DNA of 64,000 nucleotides from Herminiimonas sp. KBW02 (GTDB lineage Bacteria > Pseudomonadota > Gammaproteobacteria > Burkholderiales > Burkholderiaceae_D): the NCBI RefSeq assembly GCF_003852535.1, contig NZ_QAJP01000004.1, positions 310,001-374,000 of the forward strand, read 5' to 3'. Of the stretch, positions 33,067 through 42,036 are shown one piece after another (the first letter of the stretch is position 1; each line of letters opens with the position of its first letter). The position numbers were made by a program, and so were the translations under genes. The notes beneath the pieces are model-generated. The model was not told the DNA's origin, ran no database searches, and saw only the letters and a list, made by a program, of their open reading frames with translations.

Positions 33067-34458
33067 ATGCCCAAGATATTCAAATTCACCCAGTTTTCCC
33101 TGCGCGATTTAATCGTCACGGCCGGACCGATGACGGTGCTGGTGATCGCGCTTTGTTACGTTGCCTATCGGCTGGTCGATCCGTCGCCACCGCGGCAGGT
33201 GACGCTGGCGACCGGACAGGAAAACAGTGCGTACGAAGAGTTTGGTAAAAAGTATGCAGCGGCGCTCGCCAAGTTCGGCATCAAGGTAACGCTGGTACCT
33301 TCGCTGGGTTCGCAGGAAAACCTGCAGCGTTTGCTGGATCCGGATTCGGGTGTGGACATCGCCTTCGTACAAAGTGGTTCCATCGATCAGCAAGCGGCGA
33401 AAGATGCAGGCCTGGTTTCACTCGGCAGTTTGTTCACTGAACCGGTCTGGCTCTTCTATCGCGAGAGCAAGAAGCTGACGCAGCTGACGCAGTTGAAGGG
33501 CATGCGCGTCAATGTCGGGCCGGAAGGCACTGGTGTGCCTAAGTTGTTCAAGAATATTTTGTCCGTCAACGGACTGGAACCCCGCGATGTCAAAATCAAG
33601 CAACTGGAAAATACGCCGGCCACGGTAGAGCTGCTGGAAGGGCGCATCGATGCGCTGGTCTTCAGTTCGGCGCCGGATGCCTTGCTGATACAGATGCTGT
33701 TGCAGACTCCAGGTATCAAGCTGTTTGACTTCACCCAGGCAGAAGCCTACTCGCGTCGGTTTCCGTCGTTAACGCACGTCGTCCTGCCACGCGGCATCGT
33801 CGATCTGGGGCGTGATTTGCCACCGAAAAATTATCATCTGATCGCACCGACCGCGACCCTGGTGGCACGTGAGGATTTGCATCCTGCGTTGATAGATTTG
33901 TTCGTGCAGGCGGCGGGCAATATACATGGCGGTGCTGGCTGGTTCCGCAAACAGGGTGAATTCCCGAATGCGAGCTACACGGAAATTCCGGTTATTCCTG
34001 AAGCAGAGAAGTTTTACAAGGATGGGCCGCCGTTCCTGCAGCGGTATATGTCGTTCTGGCTGGCAAACTTCTTTGAGCGCATGTGGGTGGTGATCGTCGC
34101 GCTGGGTGCCTTGATCCTGCCTTTGTCGCGTATTGTGCCGCCGCTGTATGTGTGGAAGGTGCGCTCACGCGTATATCGCTGGTACGGGCAATTGCGCACG
34201 GTCGAGCAAACGATAGAGGATGTGCCGCTGGCGAAACGGAATACGGTTTATCCGGCGCAGCTCAGGCGACTGGCCGAAATCGAAGAGAAGGTGAACCAGA
34301 TTTCGATTCCGCTTTCATTTGCGGATGAGTTGTATCGCTTGCGCAGCAATATCAATCTGGTGCGCAAGCGTATCTTGTGGTTGTCGGAAGCGAAGACGGA
34401 TGTGTACGCTGAAGCGAGCAGCGAAGCAACAGTCGAAACTAAACCCGCATCCGCTTAA
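33067..34458 (+). CDS. TAXI-family TRAP solute-binding protein, membrane-anchored
   Basis: This 463-residue protein has a TAXI-type binding domain: VTLATGQENSAYEEFGKKYAAAL near residue 45, LDPDSGVDIAFVQSGSIDQ near 90, KGMRVNVGPEGTGV near 145 and RIDALVFSSAPDALLIQ near 195. Unlike ordinary secreted TAXI proteins, it has a transmembrane anchor at 18-36 and a second hydrophobic segment near 338-358 (MWVVIVALGALILPLS), followed by a cytoplasmic helical tail of about 100 residues. No TRAP permease gene is adjacent. It may be a sensor-like or permease-independent binding protein. ATG 33067 has AAGGA as ribosome binding site. Confidence 0.8.
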   Translation: MPKIFKFTQFSLRDLIVTAGPMTVLVIALCYVAYRLVDPSPPRQVTLATGQENSAYEEFGKKYAAALAKFGIKVTLVPSLGSQENLQRLLDPDSGVDIAFVQSGSIDQQAAKDAGLVSLGSLFTEPVWLFYRESKKLTQLTQLKGMRVNVGPEGTGVPKLFKNILSVNGLEPRDVKIKQLENTPATVELLEGRIDALVFSSAPDALLIQMLLQTPGIKLFDFTQAEAYSRRFPSLTHVVLPRGIVDLGRDLPPKNYHLIAPTATLVAREDLHPALIDLFVQAAGNIHGGAGWFRKQGEFPNASYTEIPVIPEAEKFYKDGPPFLQRYMSFWLANFFERMWVVIVALGALILPLSRIVPPLYVWKVRSRVYRWYGQLRTVEQTIEDVPLAKRNTVYPAQLRRLAEIEEKVNQISIPLSFADELYRLRSNINLVRKRILWLSEAKTDVYAEASSEATVETKPASA

Positions 34459-34469
34459 GTCGCCGCCTG

Positions 34470-34934
34470 TTAAGCGCCGACCCAGGGCAAGCCTGCCTTG
34501 CACCAGCCATTCACATTCTTGCGATGGCCGTCGGCGTCTTTTTCCCCTTCAAAACCTTCGAGGATGTCGAAGGAGTGTGCATAGCCGTTTTCAGTTGCCA
34601 GCCTGGCCGCGTGACGTGAACGCACGGCGCCCCGGCACAGGAACAGCAGGGTGGTGTTTTTATCTGCGGCCTGTGCCAGTTGCGACAGAAATTCAGGATT
34701 GGGGGCGCCACCCGGATACAGCGTCCATTGCACTGCCAGATGTTGTTCAGGTGCGATGCCGACGCGGCCTATCCAGTCGCGTTCTGCATTGGTACGCACA
34801 TCAACCAGCTTCACATTCGGATCACTTTGTAATAAGGCAAACGCTTCCTGCGGCGTCAGGGCGCCGGCATAAGGCAGAGCGTTGTCTTGGCCGCGCTGTT
34901 GTGCTGCGGCGAGTATGTCTGCGGACTTCGTCAT
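34470..34934 (-). CDS. Rhodanese-like sulfurtransferase
   Basis: The 154-residue single-domain protein carries the rhodanese fold: VKLVDVRTNAERDWIGRVG, then LLFLCRGAVRSRHAARLA with the catalytic Cys100 in a CRGAVRS active loop, and YAHSFDILEGFEGE with the final strand. The active loop of six residues suits sulfur rather than phosphate chemistry. It likely moves sulfane sulfur or relays thiol modification, but its acceptor is unknown. It converges with the TAXI gene (11-base gap) and lies upstream of nhaA on the same strand order (nhaA reads the same way, ahead of it). Confidence 0.85.
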   Translation of the reverse strand: MTKSADILAAAQQRGQDNALPYAGALTPQEAFALLQSDPNVKLVDVRTNAERDWIGRVGIAPEQHLAVQWTLYPGGAPNPEFLSQLAQAADKNTTLLFLCRGAVRSRHAARLATENGYAHSFDILEGFEGEKDADGHRKNVNGWCKAGLPWVGA

Positions 34935-35019
34935 ATCGATCTTGTCTTTCCGTTTTTGAAAATGGCTGCAGGCGCTGACACTACGCAGCCTGCACTGGCA
35001 GTATAAAGTTCTCCGGCGC

Positions 35020-36381
35020 TCAAGTCACATCGGGCTGCTTGCGTCTGGCCTGGATAAAGCCCCAGGCCAGTCCGAGTATCGCAGCAGTCAGCGAAGCAAG
35101 CAGGATACCTAATTTTGCTGCACCCAGCAGATTGGGATCAGTGAAGGCCAGCGTCGCGATAAAGATAGACATGGTGAAACCTATACCTGCCAGCAAGCCG
35201 ACCAGACAGACACCGCTCCAGGTGACTCCCGGTGGCAATGCACACCAGCCCATGCGTACCATCAACACACTGGCAGCGATGATGCCGAGTGGTTTGCCAA
35301 GCACCAGTGCGATCAGGACACCCAGCATCACGATCATGGAGCCGTTGGCAGAGAGATCTACGCCATTCAGCGAAACGCCCGCGTTGGCGAGTGCAAACAA
35401 CGGCATGATGCCAAACGCAACATAAGGATGCAGCGCCATCTGTACACGGCTGACGGGAGGCAACAAGGTGAGCTGTGCGTGTTTCAATTGCTTCAAGGGT
35501 TGGGCCAGATGGTGCGGATCGGGTTTGTCGTCTTCAGTGTGGTGCAACAAATCCTTGACTGCCTTGCTCGCGACTTCCAGCGGATGTGCGCGGGTTCGTG
35601 GTGCGAATACTGGTGTCATCAGGCCGAGTACCACACCGGCCAGGGTCGGATGCGCACCGGTTTGCAATAAGCCCAGCCACAGCACGACGCCGGGCACGAC
35701 GTAAGGGTAGGCGGAGACTATGCCTATGCGCTGCATGCCCAGCACCAGCAGGATGCCTAGCGCGGCGATGAGGAAGCCGCTGTAATCCATACCGCCGGAA
35801 TAAAAGATCGCGATGATGAGGACGGCGACGATGTCGTCGATGATGGCCAGCGCCAGCAGGAAGACACGGACGTTGGATGGGATAGAGCGCCCCAGCAAGG
35901 CCAGTACGCCGACAGCAAATGCGATATCGGTCGCAGTCGGTACGGCCCAGCCATGTGCCTGCTCGCCACTCGGATTGAGTGCGAAGTAAATCAGCGCCGG
36001 AGCCACCACGCCGCCGACGGCTGCCGCCAGTGGCAGCGCAGCCAGGCGCATGCTGGCGAGTGCGCCTTCATGTATCTCGCGGCGGATTTCCATGCCGACC
36101 ACCAGGAAGAAGATAGTCATCAAGCCATCGTTGATCAGGAAGTGCAGGCTTTGCGAAATACTCCAGCTACCGACCGAGACGGCAATTGTCGTATGCCAGA
36201 AGTGATGATAGCCATCGGCATAAGAAGAGTTGGCCCAGATCAGCGCGGCGGCAGCGGCGAGCAGCAGGACGACGCCACTGAAGGCTTCGATGTGCAGGAA
36301 TTTTTCTAAAGTGGAGAAAGCGCGTTCGGCAAGGAGTTGCGCGCGCGGCAGGGTCGAGCCAGTAGACGTCTTTGGAGTCAT
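35020..36381 (-). CDS. nhaA: Na+/H+ antiporter NhaA
   Basis: The 453-residue protein has 12 membrane helices and the NhaA signatures: [43 protein letters not shown] with the conserved TDIAFA, and [19 protein letters not shown] containing the two adjacent aspartates (Asp163/Asp164 in E. coli). The C terminus has [24 protein letters not shown] sequence. It exchanges external protons for internal sodium to control pH and salt. The frame extends 27 codons further upstream (to 36462), but ATG 36381 gives the usual family length. A loop segment of about 40 residues ([10 protein letters not shown]...[12 protein letters not shown]) is longer than in E. coli. Confidence 0.93.
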   Translation of the reverse strand: MTPKTSTGSTLPRAQLLAERAFSTLEKFLHIEAFSGVVLLLAAAAALIWANSSYADGYHHFWHTTIAVSVGSWSISQSLHFLINDGLMTIFFLVVGMEIRREIHEGALASMRLAALPLAAAVGGVVAPALIYFALNPSGEQAHGWAVPTATDIAFAVGVLALLGRSIPSNVRVFLLALAIIDDIVAVLIIAIFYSGGMDYSGFLIAALGILLVLGMQRIGIVSAYPYVVPGVVLWLGLLQTGAHPTLAGVVLGLMTPVFAPRTRAHPLEVASKAVKDLLHHTEDDKPDPHHLAQPLKQLKHAQLTLLPPVSRVQMALHPYVAFGIMPLFALANAGVSLNGVDLSANGSMIVMLGVLIALVLGKPLGIIAASVLMVRMGWCALPPGVTWSGVCLVGLLAGIGFTMSIFIATLAFTDPNLLGAAKLGILLASLTAAILGLAWGFIQARRKQPDVT

Positions 36382-36529
36382 GTTCGTAAGTATCCCCGCG
36401 TGGCGGCCCGACCGACGCGTTACCTGTCCGCTGCGATATGCAGCGCAAACACCCTGGGGCATATTTTACACCAGCTGATACCGGCCGGCAATTTGAGTGC
36501 GGCCCGAAAAAGCCAGAAAGCCATCATTT

Positions 36530-36546
36530 CGCACCAACTTGGCGCG
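36530..36546. promoter_or_regulatory. NtrC-like binding site, distal
   Basis: CGCACC-AACTT-GGCGCG matches the NtrC consensus TGCACC-N5-GGTGCA at 9 of 12 specified bases. It lies about 210 bases upstream of the predicted sigma-54 transcription start of glnA, a normal enhancer distance. Confidence 0.5.
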
Positions 36547-36598
36547 AAAATGAGGCGCGGCACAAAAAATGAATTATTTTGGTGCAAATTGACTCGTT

Positions 36599-36615
36599 TG
36601 CACATGTTTGGTGCG
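36599..36615. promoter_or_regulatory. NtrC-like binding site, proximal
   Basis: TGCACA-TGTTT-GGTGCG matches TGCACC-N5-GGTGCA at 10 of 12 bases. It partly overlaps a second inverted repeat, GTGCAAA-N8-TTTGCAC (36582-36603). The site is about 135 bases upstream of the predicted glnA start, a typical position for NtrC activation. Confidence 0.6.
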
Positions 36616-36713
36616 CCAGATTCGGGCTCCTTTGATGCAGAAAAATCGTGATGTGGCATCTGTTGCCTAGGGCGCTCCGTTGCAGTGCGGTTGCGCGAAT
36701 TTTTGAAAGGCGG

Positions 36714-36729
36714 TGGCATGGAATCTGCT
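36714..36729 (+). promoter_or_regulatory. Sigma-54 promoter of glnA
   Basis: TGGCATGGAATCTGCT matches the -24/-12 consensus TGGCAC-N5-TTGCW with GG and GC separated by exactly 10 bases; only two consensus positions differ. Transcription would start near 36740, 90 bases before the glnA ATG. This fits nitrogen control by the NtrC protein encoded downstream. Confidence 0.75.
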
Positions 36730-36830
36730 ATCATTTCGGGCGAGTTATGGACGCATGCTGTTTGTTGACGCAGGCCTCACAACCCATTTACCAATTCTGT
36801 ATTACTTTGCTCAAATTTTAGGAGATTCGC

Positions 36831-38246
36831 ATGGCAATGACGGCCGCAGAGGTCTTGAAGATGGCGAAAGACAACGAAGTTAAATTCGTTGATTTTCGTT
36901 TTGCTGACACAAGAGGCAAGGAACAGCACGTCACGGTGCCAGTTTCGCATTTCGACATGGATAAATTTGAATCCGGTCATGCGTTCGACGGTTCCTCCAT
37001 CGCTGGCTGGAAAGGTATCGAAGCATCCGACATGTTGCTGATGCCGGATCCAAACACCGCGAATATCGATCCGTTCTTCGAAGAAACCACTTTATTCATG
37101 CAATGCGACGTGATTGAACCGTCGGATGGCAAAGGCTACGATCGTGACCCACGTTCGATCGCTAAACGTGCAGAAGCTTATTTGAAATCCTCGGGCCTGG
37201 GCGACACCGCTTACTTCGGTCCAGAACCAGAATTCTTCATTTTCGACGGTATCCGTTGGAAAATCGGCATGGACGGTTGCTTCGTCAAGATTGATTCGGA
37301 AGAAGCAGCATGGAGCTCCGGCGAGAAACTCGAAGGCGGCAACACCGGTCACCGTCCGGCAGTAAAAGGCGGCTACTTCCCAGTGCCACCAGTCGACAGC
37401 TTCCAGGACATGCGTTCGGAAATGTCCCTGATCCTCGAATCCCTGGGCATCCCTGTCGAAGTGCATCACCACGAAGTTGCTGGTCCTGGCCAAAACGAAC
37501 TGGGCACCAAATTCTCGACTCTGGTTGAGCGCGCTGACTGGACACAAAACCTGAAATACGTGGTCTGGAACGTTGCCCACACCTACGGTAAAACCGCAAC
37601 CTTCATGCCTAAACCTATCGTTGGCGACAACGGTTCGGGTATGCACGTGCACCAATCGGTATGGAAAGACGGTAAAAACCTGTTCGCTGGCGACGGCTAT
37701 GCAGGCTTGTCGGATTTCGCGTTGTACTACATCGGCGGCATCATCAAACATGCTAAAGCACTGAACGCGATCACCAACCCAGGTACCAACTCGTACAAAC
37801 GTCTGGTTCCAGGTTTTGAAGCTCCGGTTAAACTGGCTTACTCGGCACGTAACCGTTCCGCTTCGATCCGTATTCCACACGTTGCGAACCCTAAAGGTCG
37901 CCGTGTTGAAGCACGTTTCCCGGATCCACTGGCTAACCCATACCTGTGCTTCTCGGCATTGCTGATGGCAGGTCTGGACGGCGTACAGAACAAGATCCAC
38001 CCAGGCGAAGCAGCCTCGAAAGACTTGTACCACTTGCCACCAGAAGAAGACGCACTGATCCCAACCGTTTGCGTATCGTTGGAAGAAGCGCTGGAAAACC
38101 TGAACAAAGACCGCGAGTTCCTGACCCGTGGCGGCGTATTCAGCGATTCGATGATCGATGCTTACATTGAATTGAAAATGCAAGAAGTTCAACGCTTCCG
38201 CATGACTGCTCACCCAGTCGAATACGATATGTACTACTCGCTGTAA
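36831..38246 (+). CDS. glnA: Glutamine synthetase type I
   Basis: This 471-residue enzyme makes glutamine from glutamate, ammonia and ATP. The N-terminal beta-grasp domain (about residues 15-100) has [14 protein letters not shown] and [12 protein letters not shown]. The catalytic domain shows [11 protein letters not shown] (metal-binding glutamates), [25 protein letters not shown] and [21 protein letters not shown] segment near residue 399 has the Tyr that is adenylylated in GSI-beta enzymes. Codon use is biased to C/A-ending codons more than its neighbours, as in highly expressed genes. AGGAG precedes the ATG. It has its own sigma-54 promoter and terminator. Confidence 0.97.
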   Translation: MAMTAAEVLKMAKDNEVKFVDFRFADTRGKEQHVTVPVSHFDMDKFESGHAFDGSSIAGWKGIEASDMLLMPDPNTANIDPFFEETTLFMQCDVIEPSDGKGYDRDPRSIAKRAEAYLKSSGLGDTAYFGPEPEFFIFDGIRWKIGMDGCFVKIDSEEAAWSSGEKLEGGNTGHRPAVKGGYFPVPPVDSFQDMRSEMSLILESLGIPVEVHHHEVAGPGQNELGTKFSTLVERADWTQNLKYVVWNVAHTYGKTATFMPKPIVGDNGSGMHVHQSVWKDGKNLFAGDGYAGLSDFALYYIGGIIKHAKALNAITNPGTNSYKRLVPGFEAPVKLAYSARNRSASIRIPHVANPKGRRVEARFPDPLANPYLCFSALLMAGLDGVQNKIHPGEAASKDLYHLPPEEDALIPTVCVSLEEALENLNKDREFLTRGGVFSDSMIDAYIELKMQEVQRFRMTAHPVEYDMYYSL

Positions 38247-38273
38247 TCAATCTCTGATTGTTACTGCAAGATG

Positions 38274-38310
38274 AAAAGCGGGGAGAGCGTAAGCTTTCTC
38301 CGCTTTTTTT
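38274..38310 (+). terminator. Terminator after glnA
   Basis: AAAAGCGGGGAGAGC and GCTTTCTCCGCTTTTTTT form a stem of about 13 bp including G-U pairs, with a 4-base loop and a T-run. It separates glnA from the DUF4124-ntrB-ntrC genes. Confidence 0.85.
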
Positions 38311-38408
38311 GTTGCACAGAGGCAGAAAATAGAGCATCAGTGTTTGTCAGGCTATGATTGTTGCCCTACACTAAGTATCCGATTTAACAGTTTCAACGAA
38401 ACAAATCC

Positions 38409-38891
38409 ATGAAACGTCAACTCGCTATCCTGCTGCTATCTTCCCTCGCTATTTCCGCGTACGCGCAAAATGATGTCTATCTGTGCATAGACGCCAATGG
38501 CAACCGCGAATACAAGAATACCGGCCCTACCAATAAGTGCAAAAAGGTAGACCTGCCCGGCGTAACTACCATCCCTGCGGCGAAGAGACCGGCGACGCCG
38601 CAGACGGTCAGCGCCAAGTCTTCGTCTCCCAGCGATTTCCCCAAGGTAGACAATACCGTGCAGAAGGCACGCGACAGTGATCGTCGCCAGATCCTGCAGG
38701 ATGAAATGAAAACCGAAGAGCAAAAACTCGCCGACATCCGGCGCGAATACAATAACGGTGAACCGGAACGACGTGGTGACGAGCGTAACTATGCAAAATA
38801 CCAGGAGCGTACGGCGACGCTGAAGGATGATCTGGCGCGTTCCGAGAAGAATGTCGAAGCATTAAAACGCGAACTCAATAATCTGAAGTAA
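38409..38891 (+). CDS. Periplasmic DUF4124 protein
   Basis: This 160-residue exported protein has a signal peptide (MKRQLAILLLSSLAISAYA) and a short DUF4124 domain at about residues 20-50 (NDVYLCIDANGNREYKNTGPTNKCK, with two Cys likely forming a disulfide). A Pro/Ser/Lys-rich linker and a charged helical tail of about 75 residues (coiled-coil-like) follow. Genes of this kind sit between glnA and ntrBC in many Burkholderiales, but their role is unknown. A terminator hairpin follows, before ntrB. Confidence 0.8.
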   Translation: MKRQLAILLLSSLAISAYAQNDVYLCIDANGNREYKNTGPTNKCKKVDLPGVTTIPAAKRPATPQTVSAKSSSPSDFPKVDNTVQKARDSDRRQILQDEMKTEEQKLADIRREYNNGEPERRGDERNYAKYQERTATLKDDLARSEKNVEALKRELNNLK

Positions 38892-38916
38892 CATCGGTAT
38901 GATGTTTGCTTGAATC

Positions 38917-38945
38917 AGGCCGCGTATAGCGGCCTTTCTTTTTTG
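38917..38945 (+). terminator. Hairpin terminator before ntrB
   Basis: GGCCGC-GTATA-GCGGCC (38918-38934) is a perfect 6-bp GC stem followed by TTTCTTTTTT. It lies 8 bases before the ntrB start, so ntrBC is likely reached by reduced read-through or by a promoter I could not see. Confidence 0.75.
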
Positions 38946-38952
38946 GATTCCT

Positions 38953-40026
38953 GTGAAAAAAAACCTAATAGCCTTAGATGGTCTCGATTTGCTGGCTTCG
39001 GCAGTACTCGTGCTGCGTTCCGATGGTGATATTGCCTATGCCAATCCGGCGGCAGAAATTTTGCTGGAGAGTTCCAGCAAGGCGTTGACCAATCATAAGC
39101 TCAATGAATTGTTTATCAACTGCGAGGAGCTGGCGCAGGTATTTCAGGAAGCACTTGAACATCAGTTTGCCGACAAGCGGCTGGACCTGGTGCTGGAACG
39201 TCTGGGCCGTGATCCTTTGCAGGTACATGTAGTGGTATCGGCACTGGATAGCGCCGATACGCCGGTCCTGATTGAGTTGCGCGAGAATGTGCAGCAATTG
39301 AAGCTGGATCGCGAAGAGCGTCTGATCGATCAAAGCCAGGCCAATAAGGAACTGATCCGCAACCTGGCACATGAGATCAAGAACCCGCTGGGTGGCATAC
39401 GCGGTGCGGCACAATTGCTGGAACTGGAGTTGCCTGAGCGTCACCTGAAAGAATTCCGCGAATATACGCAGGTCATCATCAAGGAAGCAGATCGCCTGCA
39501 AACGCTTGTTGACCGCTTGCTGGCACCGCACCGCAGCCCGCATATCGTGGGTGACGTGAATATCCATGAAGTGTGTGAGCGGGTGCGCAGCCTTATCGTG
39601 TCTGAGTTCCCGACCGGACTGAAGATCAAGCGTGACTATGATTTGTCGGTACCGGAGTTCCGTGGCGACAAGGAGCAGCTGATTCAGGCAGTATTGAATA
39701 TTGCACACAATGCGGCACAGGTGCTGTCCGCCCGTATGAAAACCGGCGATGCCGAGCTCACTTTGCGTACGCGTATTGCGCGACAAGTGACGCTGGCCAA
39801 GGTGCGATACAGGCTGGCATTAGACTTGCATATCATCGATAACGGACCGGGCATCCCGCCTGACATCCGCGATCGTATTTTTTATCCTTTGGTCTCTGGC
39901 CGGGATGGCGGTAGTGGATTAGGCTTAACGCTGGCTCAGACATTCGTGCAGCAACATATGGGTTTGATCGAATGCGAGAGTCGGCCGGGATGTACGGATT
40001 TCAGAATTTTGATTCCATTGCCATGA
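38953..40026 (+). CDS. ntrB: Nitrogen regulation sensor kinase NtrB (GlnL)
   Basis: The 357-residue soluble kinase has a PAS domain (about residues 8-110), an H-box with the phosphorylated His140 (NLAHEIKNPLGGIRGAAQLLELELPE), and an HATPase domain with the N-box (QAVLNIAHNAAQ), G1 (DNGPGIPPD) and G2 (GGSGLGLTLAQ). The start codon is GTG at 38953. In nitrogen limitation NtrB phosphorylates NtrC; when nitrogen is sufficient PII binds NtrB and promotes dephosphorylation. It is followed by ntrC after 68 bases in the classical order. Confidence 0.95.
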   Translation: MKKNLIALDGLDLLASAVLVLRSDGDIAYANPAAEILLESSSKALTNHKLNELFINCEELAQVFQEALEHQFADKRLDLVLERLGRDPLQVHVVVSALDSADTPVLIELRENVQQLKLDREERLIDQSQANKELIRNLAHEIKNPLGGIRGAAQLLELELPERHLKEFREYTQVIIKEADRLQTLVDRLLAPHRSPHIVGDVNIHEVCERVRSLIVSEFPTGLKIKRDYDLSVPEFRGDKEQLIQAVLNIAHNAAQVLSARMKTGDAELTLRTRIARQVTLAKVRYRLALDLHIIDNGPGIPPDIRDRIFYPLVSGRDGGSGLGLTLAQTFVQQHMGLIECESRPGCTDFRILIPLP

Positions 40027-40094
40027 GCAGCTTGAGCTCGGAATTGGCGATGAGTCTATAAACCTAGCCACATGACGCGGGACACTATAAATAT

Positions 40095-41615
40095 ATGAAG
40101 CCAATCTGGATTGTTGATGACGACGAGTCTATCCGCTGGGTCCTTGAAAAAGCACTGGCGCGAGAAAATCTTGCCACCAAGAGTTTTTCCAATGCGCGTG
40201 ATGCACTGGAGGCTTTAAAAACCGGTGCACCGCAAGTTCTGGTTTCCGATATCCGCATGCCGGGTGAATCCGGCCTCGAATTGCTGCAGGCAGTCAAAGC
40301 CAAGCATCCGGGTTTGCCTGTCATCATCATCACGGCTTTCTCCGATCTGGATTCTGCTGTGGCGGCGTTCCAGGGCGGCGCGTTTGAATACCTGGCCAAA
40401 CCTTTCGACATCGATCACGCCGTCGGCCTGATCCGTCGCGCACTGGAAGAAAGCCTGCGCGAAACCAGCGTCGAACAAGTCTCGGCCGAAACACCTGAAA
40501 TCCTGGGGCAAGCGCCAGCGATGCAGGATGTGTTCCGCGCGATCGGTCGTTTGTCACAATCAAACGTGACGGTACTGATCACAGGTGAATCCGGTTCCGG
40601 TAAGGAACTTGTCGCGCGTGCCTTGCATAAACACAGCCCGCGCGCATCACAACCTTTCATCGCATTGAACACTGCCGCGATTCCTAAGGACTTGCTGGAA
40701 TCCGAATTGTTCGGTCATGAACGTGGTGCCTTTACCGGCGCACAAGCGACGCGTCGCGGTCGTTTCGAACAGGCGGAAAACGGCACGCTCTTCCTCGATG
40801 AAATCGGCGACATGCCATTCGACCTGCAAACGCGTTTATTGCGGGTACTGTCCGATGGTCATTTCTATCGCGTCGGTGGCCATCAGCCACTGAAGGCGAA
40901 TGTGCGCGTGATTGCCGCGACCCATCAGAATCTCGAACATCGTGTACGCGAAGGCCTGTTCCGCGAAGATTTGTATCATCGCCTGAATGTCATACGCCTG
41001 CGTCTGCCTAGCTTGCGTGAACGTCGTGAAGACATTCCTATCCTGACGCGCCACTTCCTGCAGCAAAGCGCGAAGCAGCTCGGCGTGGAAGTGAAACGCA
41101 TGTCGGATGGCGCAATGCAGTTCCTCAGCAGCCTTGAGTTGCCGGGTAATGTGCGCCAGCTGGAAAACCTGTGTAACTGGATCACGGTGATGGCGCCGGG
41201 ACAAACGGTGGAAGCCAAGGATTTACCGCATGAGCTGACTGAAGGACAAGCCTTTGCAGGTGGCGCCTCCAACAGTTTCGCGGGTAGTCCGCCAGCCGCG
41301 CATAGTTACGCGACGACAGAAGATGCAGGCAACTCCAACGGTGTAGCTCCGGCAAGCAGCTATCCGGTCAGTGCGCCGGTGGAAGCCGGTAACTGGATTA
41401 CCTTACTGGAAGCGGAAGCGGCAGCATTGCTGGCAGCCGGTCAGCCGGAAGTCATGGATGCACTGGGTCGTCAGTTTGAATCGACACTGATAAAAACTGC
41501 GCTCAAGCATACGCATGGTCGTAAGAACGATGCTGCGGTACGTCTGGGTATAGGGCGCAATACCATCACGCGCAAAATCCATGAGTTGGGTATCGATGGC
41601 GCAAAGGATGATTGA
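40095..41615 (+). CDS. ntrC: Nitrogen regulation response regulator NtrC (GlnG)
   Basis: This 506-residue activator has a receiver domain with phospho-acceptor Asp52 (VLVSDIRMPGESG), an AAA+ ATPase with Walker A GESGSGKE (residues 164-171), the sigma-54-contacting GAFTGA motif and Walker B LFLDEIGDM, and a C-terminal Fis-type HTH (NDAAVRLGIGRNTITRKIHELG). A Ser/Ala-rich linker of about 60 residues before the HTH is longer than in E. coli. It would bind the NtrC-like sites upstream of glnA and open the sigma-54 promoter. Confidence 0.96.
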   Translation: MKPIWIVDDDESIRWVLEKALARENLATKSFSNARDALEALKTGAPQVLVSDIRMPGESGLELLQAVKAKHPGLPVIIITAFSDLDSAVAAFQGGAFEYLAKPFDIDHAVGLIRRALEESLRETSVEQVSAETPEILGQAPAMQDVFRAIGRLSQSNVTVLITGESGSGKELVARALHKHSPRASQPFIALNTAAIPKDLLESELFGHERGAFTGAQATRRGRFEQAENGTLFLDEIGDMPFDLQTRLLRVLSDGHFYRVGGHQPLKANVRVIAATHQNLEHRVREGLFREDLYHRLNVIRLRLPSLRERREDIPILTRHFLQQSAKQLGVEVKRMSDGAMQFLSSLELPGNVRQLENLCNWITVMAPGQTVEAKDLPHELTEGQAFAGGASNSFAGSPPAAHSYATTEDAGNSNGVAPASSYPVSAPVEAGNWITLLEAEAAALLAAGQPEVMDALGRQFESTLIKTALKHTHGRKNDAAVRLGIGRNTITRKIHELGIDGAKDD

Positions 41616-41721
41616 TCAAGTCAGTTAAATGACTCAGACGAAATGCGTATTGTGCTTATATTTAAAGTCTGCTAACAAGCCGAAACAATCTGGCGTCAAC
41701 AGACTGGCGCATCAGGGAGAG

Positions 41722-41753
41722 ACGGGCTGCCAATGAGGTAGCCCGTTTTTTTT
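41722..41753 (+). terminator. Terminator after ntrC
   Basis: ACGGGCT and AGCCCGT form a 7-bp stem around an 11-base loop, followed by a T-run (TTTTTTTTG). It ends the ntrBC unit. Confidence 0.85.
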
Positions 41754-42036
41754 GTATTTAATTTGTGTGACATCAGCTATCTGATGAAATTTACGTTCGT
41801 CAATGCAATATGGTAGGCTTGCCAGAATTGTTTTTTATCTCCGCAGTATTTTGTCGGATATAGCGAGTGAATTCGGCAAGCGTATGTGGAGTTTCAGGTG
41901 AGGTATTCAGTACAGATGTAAACACTGTTCCAAGTGCAGTTCTAAGTGCAGCTTTCTATTGATAAAGACGGGACGCCATAGTACAGCGGATGTATAGCTG
42001 GATGTCGGAAGCCCGCGGATTTGAAAGACATGGCTT
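41754..42036. promoter_or_regulatory. Leader region of first aspT
   Basis: No gene is seen. The region holds a tandem 12-bp repeat (41928-41951) and AT-rich promoter-like sequence. An AAGCCGAA-containing block at about 41675-41695 resembles one before the second aspT (about 43757-43772), as if the upstream part was copied together with the gene. Confidence 0.35.
41928..41951 (+). repeat. Two tandem 12-bp repeats upstream of aspT
   Basis: TTCCAAGTGCAG is followed directly by TTCTAAGTGCAG, differing at one base. The position, about 86-109 bases upstream of the first aspT start, suits a pair of regulator half sites, but no known consensus is matched. Confidence 0.6.

Noticed and set aside
36655..36680. 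TGGCATCTGTTGCC as a sigma-54 promoter of glnA
   Set aside because: GG and GC are only 8 bases apart; sigma-54 needs 10. The site at 36714-36729 has correct spacing.
37092..38213. Minus-strand open frame of 373 codons opposite glnA
   Set aside because: It is the complement of a strongly biased highly expressed gene, where stop codons are rare by chance.
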